Positions 25,518 to 34,178 of a DNA stretch of 64,000 nucleotides are shown here, one piece after another. Within the stretch, counting starts at the first letter, position 1. Every line of letters starts with the position of its first letter. A model generated the notes under the pieces. The model saw nothing but the letters and a program-made list of their open reading frames with translations, was not told the DNA's origin and did no database searches. This stretch comes from Nitrososphaerota archaeon. Lineage in GTDB: Archaea; Thermoproteota; Nitrososphaeria; Nitrososphaerales; UBA183. The position numbers and the translations under genes were made by a program. The stretch spans positions 4,090 through 68,089 of the forward strand of contig JAFMAA010000005.1 in NCBI GenBank assembly GCA_029785235.1, written 5' to 3'.

Positions 25518-25814
25518 TTGAGTTTCGGTCAACGAGGAGGGTATGGCAACAGAGGAGGGTTCGGAAGAGGTTCCGGGTCCTTCAACAAGCCGGTTGAGGT
25601 CGGGAAGGAGTACAACGTGACTATCTCCGACACCAGCAGGCGAGGAGAAGGGATTGCCAAAGTCGAGGGATTCATCGTCTTCGTCCCTGGCACGAAGGTC
25701 GGCCAGAATGTCAGGGTGAAGGTGACACAGGTCTCCCAGCGGTTCGCATCTGGACAGGTCGTGGAAGGTTCAGCAGCACCTGCCTCCGAATCCAGCGGCG
25801 CGCCGACGAATTAG
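25518..25814 (+). CDS. TRAM-domain RNA-binding protein
   Basis: 98 aa. An N-terminal Gly/Arg/Phe-rich tail (SFGQRGGYGNRGGFGRGSGS) precedes a single TRAM domain: VEVGKEYNVTISDTSRRGEGIAKVEGFIVFVPGTKVGQNVRVKVTQVSQRFASGQVV. Stand-alone TRAM proteins in archaea act as RNA chaperones in a cold-shock-like role. The RGG-type tail is an addition favouring RNA binding. The start is TTG at 25518. A terminator hairpin follows at 25842. Confidence 0.85.
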   Translation: MSFGQRGGYGNRGGFGRGSGSFNKPVEVGKEYNVTISDTSRRGEGIAKVEGFIVFVPGTKVGQNVRVKVTQVSQRFASGQVVEGSAAPASESSGAPTN

Positions 25815-25841
25815 GTCGGTGGCTCAGGCCGCCGAGTTGTT

Positions 25842-25861
25842 GGTTGACTCTCGAGTCAACC
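25842..25861 (+). terminator. Hairpin after the TRAM gene
   Basis: GGTTGACT-CTCG-AGTCAACC, a perfect 8-bp stem with a four-base loop, 27 nt after the stop. The T-rich CTTATTTTG follows about 20 nt later. Consistent with transcript end; archaeal termination depends mainly on T-tracts, so the hairpin may instead stabilise the 3' end. Confidence 0.5.
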
Positions 25862-26216
25862 ACTTCCTCCGTTATCTTATTTTGCATCATAGAAGTCGGT
25901 GCCATGGGCATCGCGTCTCCCGCGTGTCTGAATCCCTCGTGAAAGCCAGTTTGAGAGAAGTCTGAGACGCCGCTCCGGTCCAGTCGCTGGGGCGGACGCC
26001 ATGCGCGAGAGTCCCACCCTCAGCGGGCATGACCACGTCCCATCTTGCGGATGACGGAGGAGATGGGTCGCGGCGCCATCACGGTGGGATGAGGGTCGGT
26101 TCGGAACCCTTACTTTCTAAGGCCGGCCTCGTCTGCTCTCCCTGGGCAGCAGAACACCCGGAGGGCAATGGCGGGTCAGGGAGAAGCTATAACTGGCTGC
26201 CCCGGGCTGAAGAGAC
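25862..26216. other. Intergenic stretch before moaC
   Basis: About 355 bp with no recognisable gene. The right end contains the moaC TATA candidate GCTATAACTGG (26186-26196), about 25 nt before the ATG, implying a leaderless message. Confidence 0.45.
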
Positions 26217-26672
26217 ATGCCTTTCCATCAGGTCGACATATCAGAGAAGCCTGTTGTGTACCGGGAGGCGGTCGCCAAGGGACGAATCAAGCTCAAGCGG
26301 TCCACATTAGAGCTGATAAGGCAGAGGAAGCTGGAGAAGGGGGACGCAGTCTCCCTCGCCGAGGTGGCTGCGATCTCAGGGTCCAAGAGGACGCCTGAGC
26401 TGGTGGCTCTCTGCCATTCACTGAAGATAGAGGAGGTCAAGCCCAGTGTCAAGCTCGGTGATGGGTGGGTTGAAGTGACGGTGAAGGTCGCGACCCACGA
26501 AAAGACTGGCGTCGAGATGGAGGCGCTGACGGCCGTGTCGGCTGCACTGCTCAACATATGGGACGTGACGAAGGCGTACGAGAAAGATGCCGACGGACAG
26601 TATCCTGGGACCGCCATCGAGTCCATCAAGGTCGTGAAGAAAGTAAAGGGAACAATGCAGCACCACTTGTGA
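26217..26672 (+). CDS. moaC: Cyclic pyranopterin monophosphate synthase MoaC
   Basis: 151 aa, second step of molybdopterin synthesis after MoaA. Landmarks: FHQVDISEKPVVYREAVAKG, GSKRTPELVALCHSLKI (active-site Lys/His) and the end of the domain with THEKTGVEMEALTAVSAALLNIWDVTKAYEKD. Full length. The gene stands alone on plus between the stress cluster and the convergent transporter operon; its partners moaA, moaD and moaE lie 8 kb away. Confidence 0.95.
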   Translation: MPFHQVDISEKPVVYREAVAKGRIKLKRSTLELIRQRKLEKGDAVSLAEVAAISGSKRTPELVALCHSLKIEEVKPSVKLGDGWVEVTVKVATHEKTGVEMEALTAVSAALLNIWDVTKAYEKDADGQYPGTAIESIKVVKKVKGTMQHHL

Positions 26673-26762
26673 CCGAGGCGGAAGGAGGCCCGGAGCCTGG
26701 TGTGCAGAGCGAGGGACTCCCACGTCGCAGGTAGCCGTATGAGGGCGCGCCCGCTTCACAGT

Positions 26763-27365
26763 TCATGGCCGGCGGATTGTGGTCCCGTTGTTCATAATGT
26801 ACGTCTGCCCGGCCAGTCTTCCGTCCTCTTCGTTCTGGGTGGTGAAGAGCATGTCGATGCCTGCGTCCGACACTAGCTTTCCGTATGATATGACGAAGTT
26901 CTCCTTGTCATCTAGCAGGGAGAAGACTTCGTCCACCAAGATGACCTTGGGGGATGCGAAGAGGGCTGTAGCCAGCGACACCCTCCCCCTCATGCCGAGG
27001 CTGAGGCTCTTGACGGGTCCCCCGAAGTCTATTCCAAGCACTTCCTTCGCCTTCACTATCGCTTCTTGAGGCGCTGCCTTGCCCTTGAGCTTCGCCCCCC
27101 ATCTGAGGTGGGCTTCGATGTCGAGGTGAGGGATGCATGACGACGGTGTCACCATCACTATCCCCCTCCTCTCCACCGGGAGTTCGGAGACGTCTGCTCC
27201 GTCCACCATGACCGGGCCTTCTGATGGTATGAAGCCTGCCAGGGCCCTGAACAGGGTGGTCTTCCCCGACCCGTTCTTTCCCGCCAGGCATGCGGTCCCG
27301 CTGCACCTGATGTCTGCCGACAGCTGGAAGTCACCAAGCCTCGACTTCACACTCGCCTCTATCAA
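26763..27365 (-). CDS. Molybdate/tungstate ABC transporter ATPase
   Basis: 200 aa, shorter than ModC/WtpC (which carry a C-terminal TOBE). Walker A GKNGSGKTT and Walker B VILVDEVF are clear; the signature is degenerate, LSLGMRGRVSLA instead of LSGGQ. No TOBE domain follows, so metal sensing is left to the ModE-TOBE regulator. The start overlaps the permease stop by four bases. Confidence 0.83.
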   Translation of the reverse strand: MIEASVKSRLGDFQLSADIRCSGTACLAGKNGSGKTTLFRALAGFIPSEGPVMVDGADVSELPVERRGIVMVTPSSCIPHLDIEAHLRWGAKLKGKAAPQEAIVKAKEVLGIDFGGPVKSLSLGMRGRVSLATALFASPKVILVDEVFSLLDDKENFVISYGKLVSDAGIDMLFTTQNEEDGRLAGQTYIMNNGTTIRRP

Positions 27366-28144
27366 CGGCGGTTCCTCCTTCCGAAGAGATGCCCTGCCAC
27401 GGCGATTGGCAGGGAGACCAGTATCATCACCGCCGATGCTGTCACGGCAGCTTCTAGGCCGCCGGGGATGGCCCCGTTGAAGAGCTGGAACACGGTGACC
27501 GAAGCGGGGCTCACCCCATTGAAAGGATACTGCAGCACGTAGAACGCGATTATCGAGATGGAGCCGAACTCACCCAGCGCCCTGCTCATCGCGACAAGGG
27601 AGGCGCTCGTCACGCCTGCACCCGAGTCAGGTAGGACTACCGAGACCAGCGTCCTCTCCCTCGAAGCGCCCATCCCCATGGCGAACTGCTCGGCGGAGAC
27701 GTCCCTAGACTCGAAGTACGGCTGCATTGACTTCACGTAGATGGGCGCAGACATGATGACAAGGGCGATGATGAGACCGAGGACGCTGTCGAAGAAGTTG
27801 ATCCCCAGGTGCAGAAGGAACTGACCGGTAGGTGTCAGCGGGCTGTCCAAGATGAGCAAGGCGACCCCTATGATCGGGTGGGGGACGCCTACTGGTACGT
27901 CCACGAGCGCCTCTAGGAGAGTGTCATCAGACCTCGCCAAGTGGTAGGCGAGCGGGGTGAAGAACACGAAATCTACCAACGCCGCAACGGCAGATGAGAC
28001 GAGGGAGAGTTCTATTGAACGGAAGATGACCGGGGCGAAGCCCTCAGGCGAGCGGAGCGGACCCAGCCCATAGTAGAGCAGGACCAATATGGGGACAAGG
28101 AGAAGGAAGACGACTGCGAAAGACATGCCTCTGAGCCAGTTCAT
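27362..28144 (-). CDS. Molybdate/tungstate ABC transporter permease
   Basis: 260 aa with about six membrane segments. The EAA-type loop is visible in AEQFAMGMGASRERTLVSVVLPDSGAGV followed by SRALGEFGSISI, the ModB/WtpB signature. Starts within 16 bp of the binding-protein stop and overlaps the ATPase start, so all three are one operon. Confidence 0.88.
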   Translation of the reverse strand: MNWLRGMSFAVVFLLLVPILVLLYYGLGPLRSPEGFAPVIFRSIELSLVSSAVAALVDFVFFTPLAYHLARSDDTLLEALVDVPVGVPHPIIGVALLILDSPLTPTGQFLLHLGINFFDSVLGLIIALVIMSAPIYVKSMQPYFESRDVSAEQFAMGMGASRERTLVSVVLPDSGAGVTSASLVAMSRALGEFGSISIIAFYVLQYPFNGVSPASVTVFQLFNGAIPGGLEAAVTASAVMILVSLPIAVAGHLFGRRNRR

Positions 28145-28159
28145 GTTCAGACCAGGCTT

Positions 28160-29197
28160 CTATGGCAGCGGACCGGAGTCCTCCAAGAGCCCCTGGGATA
28201 CCAGCTGGGTGATGGGACCAGGGGGGGTGACGTTGCTGTAAAGCTGGGCGGGGGTCAGTGGGAGGAGCCCGTAGGCCGAGAGGCTCTGCGCGTTCTCCAC
28301 CACGTATTTGACGAACTTGAGTGCAGATGCCTGATGAGACCCGTCCAGCGGGACGGTGACGCTGAGCACTATGGCGGAGCCGACGGTGGTCCCGGCGGAG
28401 TCGTGGAAGGAGAACCTTGAGTAGAACGTCCCGAGCGACGGGTTGCCGAAGTTGACCTGGGGCTCCAGCTGGACGTACATAAGATGGTCCGTGATGGCTG
28501 CAGACTTGTAGATGAAGAGGAACTGTATCTGCCCTGACTGCAGTGGAGCTACTAGGGCAGCCGCTGAAGCCCCGGTGACGTTCCCGCCGTCCTCCGCCAG
28601 GCGCGAGGTGTAGGCGCTCGTGTTACCCCCCGAGTAGAGGTAGCCCGCAGCTTCCAGGGCGAGCCAGCCTCTGAGGCCCGCGGGGTCCGAGACAGGGTCG
28701 GAGATCCCCACCTTCACGCCCTCTGATGTGAGCGAGGTGAAGAACGCGTTCCATCCCGCGGTTGTGTTAGTCTGGGTTGCACTGTTCCCCTCTGCAACTA
28801 CGGCAGGGGAGGACGTGTTAGAGTATGCCAAGACGAGCTGGTCGGAAGCGAAGCCAACGGCCCAGCCTGGCGATTCGCTCTTGAGATACTCCGGGCCAGT
28901 GGCCGACAGCGCCACGGAGACAAAGATGTCGGCGGGAGACCCGGCCGCTATCTGGTCCGCGATGGCGAAAGAGCCCCCGGACTTCACGGGCGCGACTGGG
29001 ATTCCGGTGCTATGTGAGAACGAGTTCAGGAGGTCTGTGGTCTCGGTTGCGTATGCGTCCGCCGAATAGGACAAGAGGGGTGATTGTGGACCCGATTTGA
29101 CGTAGTATGTGTATGTCACACCGCCCACCACCACGACAGCCACGACAATCAGGGCTAGTACGATGTTGGAGCGGCCCCTCTTCTCGACAACTGACAA
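28160..29197 (-). CDS. Molybdate/tungstate-binding lipoprotein-like protein
   Basis: 345 aa from the TTG at 29197. The frame is open to 29248, but the TATA (TATTTATGA on minus, about 29229-29237) and operator (29201-29222) place the transcription start near 29204, so the TTG is essentially leaderless. An N-terminal hydrophobic anchor (NIVLALIVVAVVVVGGVTYT) is followed by the ModA/WtpA fold: LLSYSADAYATETTDLLNSF, GGSFAIADQIAAGSPADIFVS, SDPAGLRGWLALEAAGYL. The external oxyanion receptor of the ModABC system. Confidence 0.87.
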   Translation of the reverse strand: MSVVEKRGRSNIVLALIVVAVVVVGGVTYTYYVKSGPQSPLLSYSADAYATETTDLLNSFSHSTGIPVAPVKSGGSFAIADQIAAGSPADIFVSVALSATGPEYLKSESPGWAVGFASDQLVLAYSNTSSPAVVAEGNSATQTNTTAGWNAFFTSLTSEGVKVGISDPVSDPAGLRGWLALEAAGYLYSGGNTSAYTSRLAEDGGNVTGASAAALVAPLQSGQIQFLFIYKSAAITDHLMYVQLEPQVNFGNPSLGTFYSRFSFHDSAGTTVGSAIVLSVTVPLDGSHQASALKFVKYVVENAQSLSAYGLLPLTPAQLYSNVTPPGPITQLVSQGLLEDSGPLP

Positions 29198-29200
29198 GCT

Positions 29201-29222
29201 GTTATGCAATTGGCTGCATAAC
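29201..29222. promoter_or_regulatory. Palindromic operator of the molybdate transporter operon
   Basis: GTTATGCA-N6-TGCATAAC, a perfect 8-bp inverted repeat at the predicted transcription start of the binding-protein gene and 58 nt before the divergent ModE-like gene. The best candidate ligand is that regulator acting as a molybdate-bound repressor; inferred from position. Confidence 0.7.
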
Positions 29223-29279
29223 GGGTCATAAATAGGTTTCCAAGCCAAGACTTAAGACGAGTGGGGGGGCCAAGAGAGT

Positions 29280-29924
29280 GTGGCACGCAACGAGGTTGAG
29301 CCGGTCCCGCACCTATCCCTCCAGAGCGAAGAGGAGACGGTACTGGACGAGGTCGACGCCATGCTGCTCCAGGCCTTGGCGGGGAAGAACTCCCTGACAG
29401 GAGCGGCCCGTGAAGCCGGGATATCCTACAGGAACGCGTGGGACAGGATAAGAAGGGCCGAAGCGAGGTCCGGGGTGAAGATCCTCGAGTCGAACGCGGG
29501 TGGCAGGGAAGGAGGCAGCTCGCGGCTGACGAAGGACGGCCAGGCGTTGCTAAGAGAGTTCAGGAGGGTTAAAGACTACCTGTCCTACGCACTGGACGAC
29601 AGGGAGGCAGCTGGGAACGTGCGCTACAAGCTCAGCGCCAGGAACGCCTTCGACGCGAAGGTCACCAAAATCGAGGGCGGAGAGGTGACCTGCATGGTGA
29701 GAATGTTAACGGTCTCGCCCTTCCGCCTGACGTCGATAATCTCCAAGGATGCGGTGGAAGACCTTGGGCTCAGGGAGGGCGACATTGTAAAGGCGGTAGT
29801 GAAGGCGACCGAGGTCATGGTTGCGAAGAGGGTCCCCCCGCCCATGAAGAGGGACACGACAAGAGGCAGGACGGAGAGCAGAAGGCGATTCCTGAAAGAG
29901 CAGAAGCTCCCGGCACGCTCGTAG
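29280..29924 (+). CDS. ModE-type regulator with TOBE domain
   Basis: 214 aa from a GTG. The N-terminal ModE winged helix reads VDAMLLQALAGKNSLTGAAREAGISYRNAWDRIRRAEARSGVKIL (about 26-70), and a C-terminal TOBE/MOP oxyanion-binding domain covers about 125-190 (KLSARNAFDAKVTKIEGGEVTCMVRM ... SKDAVEDLGLREGDIVKAVVKATEVMVAKR). One TOBE instead of the two of bacterial ModE. Divergent from the transporter operon with the palindrome between. Confidence 0.88.
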   Translation: MARNEVEPVPHLSLQSEEETVLDEVDAMLLQALAGKNSLTGAAREAGISYRNAWDRIRRAEARSGVKILESNAGGREGGSSRLTKDGQALLREFRRVKDYLSYALDDREAAGNVRYKLSARNAFDAKVTKIEGGEVTCMVRMLTVSPFRLTSIISKDAVEDLGLREGDIVKAVVKATEVMVAKRVPPPMKRDTTRGRTESRRRFLKEQKLPARS

Positions 29925-30025
29925 GTTCAGATACGGATTCGCGAAGACGAGAGAGCCAGCTCGCATATGCACGACAGGCCCCGCGACGGTTAAATAGGAG
30001 CGACTTCTTCCGCATAACCGAGGAA

Positions 30026-30355
30026 ATGATTGGCAATATAACCGACTGGGCCATACTGGCGGTCGTAGTCATCGTTCTCTTTGGTGGTGCAAAGAAGATT
30101 CCAGAATTGGCTCGTTCCATGGGCAAGGCGATGGGCGAATTCAGGAAGGGCCAGGCTGAGATAGAGAAGGAGGTCGCAGAGATACGGGCATCGACCGACA
30201 TATCGGCTCCAGCGAGGGGCATCTCTCAGCAGTCTGTTAAGGACGCGACCCCCCAGGCGCACAAGGCTGTGAACGAGGACAACGAGTATGATCGCAGGCG
30301 CATAGCACAACTCGAGGAAGAGCTGAAAGAGCTCAAAGAGAAGGCTGGCGCGTAA
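30026..30355 (+). CDS. tatA: Twin-arginine translocase subunit TatA
   Basis: 109 aa: a short N-terminal transmembrane helix (ITDWAILAVVVIVLFGGAKKIPELARSMGKAMGEFRKG, including the FG hinge), an amphipathic helix, then a long charged C-terminal tail. TATA (TTAAATAG) about 30 nt before the ATG. Followed 60 bp later by tatC. Exports folded proteins such as the hydroxylase whose Fe-S subunit (42075-42782) bears a Tat signal. Confidence 0.93.
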   Translation: MIGNITDWAILAVVVIVLFGGAKKIPELARSMGKAMGEFRKGQAEIEKEVAEIRASTDISAPARGISQQSVKDATPQAHKAVNEDNEYDRRRIAQLEEELKELKEKAGA

Positions 30356-30416
30356 GGTCACAGGCAGCCTTTAGAGAACGGAATTAAGGGCCGTTTCCCG
30401 GTGCCCCCCTGAGCGG

Positions 30417-31262
30417 ATGAGGTTGTCTATCGGGAAAGCCGAATCTGGTCAGAAGGAACTGCCGGTTCTTGAACATGTGGCGGAGCTCATCCATAGGTTT
30501 CTCGTCTCGTTGGCTGCTTTCTTCGTGTTCTTCATACTCTTCTTCATCTTCGAGCCGGTGTGGGTCTACGTTGGACCGTTCAGGATATTCTATCCGTATC
30601 CAGACCTGTTCCATAGTTTCAGTACGGAGTTCTTCAACTTCGCGAGGCAACAGTTGCTCCCCCCCCACATGCTTCTGATCAACCTGAGTGCCTTCGATAC
30701 ATTCGTCGCAATCCTCTACACCTCGATGGCACTGGCGGCAATATTCTCGTCGCCTGTCTGGTTCTACGAGACAGCGTCCTTCCTTGGGCCGGCACTGAAG
30801 CAGAGGGAGAAGAGGATGCTACGGCTAATCCTGATTCCCGCATCCCTGCTGTTCCTGGCGGGCGGCCTGTTCGCCTACAAAATCGTGCTGCCAGTGATTT
30901 TCAAGTTCCTGTACGCATTTACCCTGTCCACGGGGGTTGAACCGACACTGGGGGTCGGCACCTTCGTGTCCACCGTGATCGCATACATCATCGCCCTGGG
31001 CCTCTCCTTCGAGATCCCGATAATCATGGTCGCGATAAGCTACGTCGGATTGGTGTCCTATGACACCTGGTTGAGGAATTGGAGGTATGCTATAGTGGGC
31101 TCATTCGTGGTTGCCATGTTCATATCACCGGGAGCGACGGGTGGGATCATAGAGACGACGATAGGACTGACGCTCAGTGGCCTTTTCTTCGGCGGGGCCT
31201 TGGCTTCAAGGTCGCTGGCGCTTAGGAAGCAAAAGCCGAAGGCACAGGATAGCCAGGACTAG
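30417..31262 (+). CDS. tatC: Twin-arginine translocase subunit TatC
   Basis: 281 aa polytopic membrane protein. The conserved N-terminal LPVLEHVAELIHRFLVSLA, the SPVWFYETASFLGPAL glutamate loop and later SFEIPIIMV and FISPG motifs identify TatC; six helices are visible. The recognition site for the RR signal. Forms an operon with tatA. Confidence 0.93.
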   Translation: MRLSIGKAESGQKELPVLEHVAELIHRFLVSLAAFFVFFILFFIFEPVWVYVGPFRIFYPYPDLFHSFSTEFFNFARQQLLPPHMLLINLSAFDTFVAILYTSMALAAIFSSPVWFYETASFLGPALKQREKRMLRLILIPASLLFLAGGLFAYKIVLPVIFKFLYAFTLSTGVEPTLGVGTFVSTVIAYIIALGLSFEIPIIMVAISYVGLVSYDTWLRNWRYAIVGSFVVAMFISPGATGGIIETTIGLTLSGLFFGGALASRSLALRKQKPKAQDSQD

Positions 31263-31456
31263 CGCGAGGCCGTTCTGAGTCCGTCGGACCTGGCGAGGGC
31301 GCGCAACATAATGTTTGGCTGACAATACTTTCAAGCCTGAAAGGAGGCCGAGGAGGGCACATATGATACCTGCGGGGAACTCTCAGGCAGAAGGGTGGAC
31401 GATGGCGAAGACGAGACCCGACTAACTTATACGGCTCCACCCACGCGAAGCCCACT

Positions 31457-32143
31457 GTGACCGAGGAGGAAGACGTAGACGCGGCCAGGAGGAAGATGTT
31501 CGTCAAGTACCTGCCTCACTTGGCTGTCTCGGCTATAAGTTTCGGCCTCTTTTCGTCCCCCACCAAGCTCCTTACTTCAGCCGTAGACAGGTACAACAGG
31601 CAGACAGAGGAGACGACAAAGAAAATGAACGATCTTTACCCGCTCCTCCCCTGGCTCGAGAGGCTCCAGCTGAACATCGAAGGCCCGCGCACGGTCTCGC
31701 TGGTGATGCGGAAGGAGGACATTGAAAGCGGCCTCGAACAATATCTCACCAGAAGGTTCCTGAGCCAAGGGGCTGGGGGCGCGAAGCTCGAGGTACCCCC
31801 CGGGAGGAGCGAAAAGGCCGAGTTCGACCACGTCTTGCGCCTGCCAGGGAAGAACGTCTACACGAAGACCGCAGGGACCATTACTCCATCAGATAAGGAG
31901 CGATACATGGAGATTGCGAAGCGGCTGAACCCATCAGAGGTGTGGCTTCTAATTGACGGCGGCGAGGATATGGACGAGCTTATGGAACCGGTCTTCGTCA
32001 ACGAGAACACGGTGCTCCGTGGGAGACTCAAAACTGTCACCACCACAGAGATGCTGTCAGAGCTCTTCGGCAAGGAGTTCGACGTCATGGTAGAGCCGCA
32101 GGATGACGGCGCTGAGAGGGTCGTCCTCCATCTGCGGAGCTAG
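31457..32143 (+). CDS. Unknown conserved-looking protein between tatC and moeA
   Basis: 228 aa from a leaderless GTG with TATA (CTTATAC) at 31425-31431. One possible hydrophobic segment near 20-45 (LAVSAISFGLFSSPTKLL). The rest is soluble and mixed alpha/beta: NIEGPRTVSLVMRKEDIESGLEQYL, PGRSEKAEFDHVLRLPGKNVYTKTAGTITPSDKERYMEIAKRL, and a C-terminal FVNENTVLRGRLKTVTTTEMLSELFGKEFDVMVEPQ. I do not recognise the family. Confidence 0.6.
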   Translation: MTEEEDVDAARRKMFVKYLPHLAVSAISFGLFSSPTKLLTSAVDRYNRQTEETTKKMNDLYPLLPWLERLQLNIEGPRTVSLVMRKEDIESGLEQYLTRRFLSQGAGGAKLEVPPGRSEKAEFDHVLRLPGKNVYTKTAGTITPSDKERYMEIAKRLNPSEVWLLIDGGEDMDELMEPVFVNENTVLRGRLKTVTTTEMLSELFGKEFDVMVEPQDDGAERVVLHLRS

Positions 32144-32215
32144 AGATAGGCGGTGGCAGGACCTGCTGCGGGAGCCAAAGCCCCATGAAGGTTAAAGACG
32201 ACCCTCAGAGGCTGC

Positions 32216-33478
32216 ATGCCGAACATCGATTTGGTCGCCCCTGCATCAGAATACGTCCGCGTCGCTCAGGCGCTCAAGGATGTTCTCGCATCGATGACAG
32301 AAAAGAGACGCATCGACACATTGAAGTCCCGGGACGCCTATGGGAGGGTCAGCGCCCAGGACGTCATCTCCCCGGTCGATCTCCCTTCTTCCACCATCTC
32401 TCGCATGGACGGCTTTGCCGTCAGGAGTTCGGACGCCGCAAGCGCCTCGGAGGGGAGCCCGGCGGCCCTGAAGATAGTCGACGACATAGGGCTTGGGGAG
32501 CAGCCCAAGCTCAGGATCCGACCAGGCGAAGCGGCGAGGGTGGCGACCGGCTCCTTTACACCCGCGGGGACTGACTCCGTCGTCCCGGTAGAAGAGGCCT
32601 CAGTGAAGGGAAACATCATCGAGGTCAGGCGCCCAGTGGAGCCCGGAAGTCACCGCTTCACTGCTGGCGCAGATGTGAAGAAAGGGAGCGTGGTTTTACG
32701 GAGAGGCGCGCGGCTGAGGGCTCAGGATATCGGCCTTGCCATAACGTTAGGCATCAGGAAAGTCAATGTCTATCGGACGCCCAGAGTGGCCATATTGGCT
32801 ACAGGCAGCGAGCTCACCGATTCGGAAGTTCGCGGCGGAAAGACTCGGAACAGCCATGGCCCTTTCTTCGAAATGGTTGCCAAAGCCGTGGGATGCGAAG
32901 TGATCAACCTCGGCATAGCGCGCGACAGGAAAGGGGAGATACTTGGGAAACTCAGAGAGGGGCTCTCGTCGGCAGACATGGTTCTCACTACAGGGGGGAC
33001 ATCCATGGGTCCCTTCGACCTCGTGGACGAGGCGGTGAGGAGCTTGAGACCGAGGGCGCTGCACCACGGCATCAGGATGGACCGCGGGAGGGTCACGGGG
33101 GTAGCGGTGGTCGGTGGGAAGCCCGTGGTTATGATGCCCGGACCCATCCAGGGCGCCCTGAACGCCTTCGTCCTCTTCGCCCTCCCAGTCATCCAGAGGC
33201 TCTCCATGGCGGGGGACGAGACGATCAAGGTGAAAGCCAGGTTGACTAAGCGATGGGAGGCCAGGAGCAGGTTCTCAGATTTCACGAAGGTGGTCTATCT
33301 GAAGCTTACAGAAGGGGAGAGTGGGCTGGAAGCGGAGCCTCTCTCGGCAGAGACCGAGTCGATGTCGCTGTTGGTGAGATCTACTGCTGTCACCGTTGTC
33401 CCCGAGGAAGTCAGTTCGTTGGAGGTCGGCCGGGAAGTGGAGGCGATGCTCATTCCGGGCGTCTCATACTCGCTCTGA
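32216..33478 (+). CDS. moeA: Molybdopterin molybdenumtransferase MoeA
   Basis: 420 aa; inserts molybdenum (or tungsten) into adenylated molybdopterin. Landmarks: SRMDGFAVRSSD, RIRPGEAARVATGSFTPAGTDSVVPVEEA, VAILATGSELTD, and the catalytic TTGGTSMGPFDLVDEAV followed by MMPGPIQGALNAF. Full length. Its end overlaps the convergent MocA-like gene by 15 bp. Confidence 0.95.
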   Translation: MPNIDLVAPASEYVRVAQALKDVLASMTEKRRIDTLKSRDAYGRVSAQDVISPVDLPSSTISRMDGFAVRSSDAASASEGSPAALKIVDDIGLGEQPKLRIRPGEAARVATGSFTPAGTDSVVPVEEASVKGNIIEVRRPVEPGSHRFTAGADVKKGSVVLRRGARLRAQDIGLAITLGIRKVNVYRTPRVAILATGSELTDSEVRGGKTRNSHGPFFEMVAKAVGCEVINLGIARDRKGEILGKLREGLSSADMVLTTGGTSMGPFDLVDEAVRSLRPRALHHGIRMDRGRVTGVAVVGGKPVVMMPGPIQGALNAFVLFALPVIQRLSMAGDETIKVKARLTKRWEARSRFSDFTKVVYLKLTEGESGLEAEPLSAETESMSLLVRSTAVTVVPEEVSSLEVGREVEAMLIPGVSYSL

Positions 33479-34060
33479 GGAAAGCCGGGCCAAGAGACGG
33501 CTCATCTTCCTGACGTCTGCCGGGACGTTTACATCGAGGGTCACCCCGGGGTCGTCCACCGCCACCTCCAGGACCATGGAGGCGTTCTTCTGCAAGAATC
33601 CCCTCGCCCCCTGGTCACCTCTGAGTTTCTGCAGGAGGGGAAAGAGCGTCCTGTCGAAGAGGACCGGGTTCCCCCTGCTCTCGTGAAAGGTCGGCACCAC
33701 GACGGAGGCATTGGACTTCCTGCGGGCCAAGATCAGGGTGTTGATGGTTGATGCCTGCAGGGCCGGCTTGTCCCCTAACCCGACCAGGACGCCCTCGGTC
33801 AGGGGGTCGAGGCTCTTCAGTCCGACCCTCAGCGTGGAGCTCATCCCTGCCGAGGGGCGGGGGTTCACCACCACCCTGGCCCCTGGGGGACATCGCCATT
33901 GGATACCCGGCCTCACGACCACCAACACCTCCTTCACTTGGGAGGAGAGGAACGCATCGACGGCGTAGTCCAACATGGGCCGCCCCCATAGGAGTATCTG
34001 CTGCTTCGGCCGGCCCATCCTTTTGGACAGTCCGGCGGCAAGGATCAGGCCACTGAACAA
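33464..34060 (-). CDS. MocA-like molybdenum-cofactor nucleotidyltransferase
   Basis: 198-aa NTP-transferase. The signature LILAAGLSKRMGRPKQQILLWGRPML carries the L-A-A-G-x-S-x-R-M-G-x-x-K motif, and LVGLGDKPALQAST is the second metal-site region. MocA makes the cytidylated cofactor used by xanthine-oxidase-family enzymes, which fits the hydroxylase downstream. MobA (guanylyl) is the alternative, but the length and QQ/LLWGRPML pattern favour MocA. Confidence 0.82.
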   Translation of the reverse strand: MFSGLILAAGLSKRMGRPKQQILLWGRPMLDYAVDAFLSSQVKEVLVVVRPGIQWRCPPGARVVVNPRPSAGMSSTLRVGLKSLDPLTEGVLVGLGDKPALQASTINTLILARRKSNASVVVPTFHESRGNPVLFDRTLFPLLQKLRGDQGARGFLQKNASMVLEVAVDDPGVTLDVNVPADVRKMSRLLARLSSERV

Positions 34061-34178
34061 CGGACCCTGTACCTCAGCATCCTACTTCTGCTTTCCTCAG
34101 GTCTGACTGGACGGCAGCGCCTGGCGTCCCCCGGAGGAGAGCGAAAAATAAATAGCCGGCGGACGGCGAAGATGTTGC

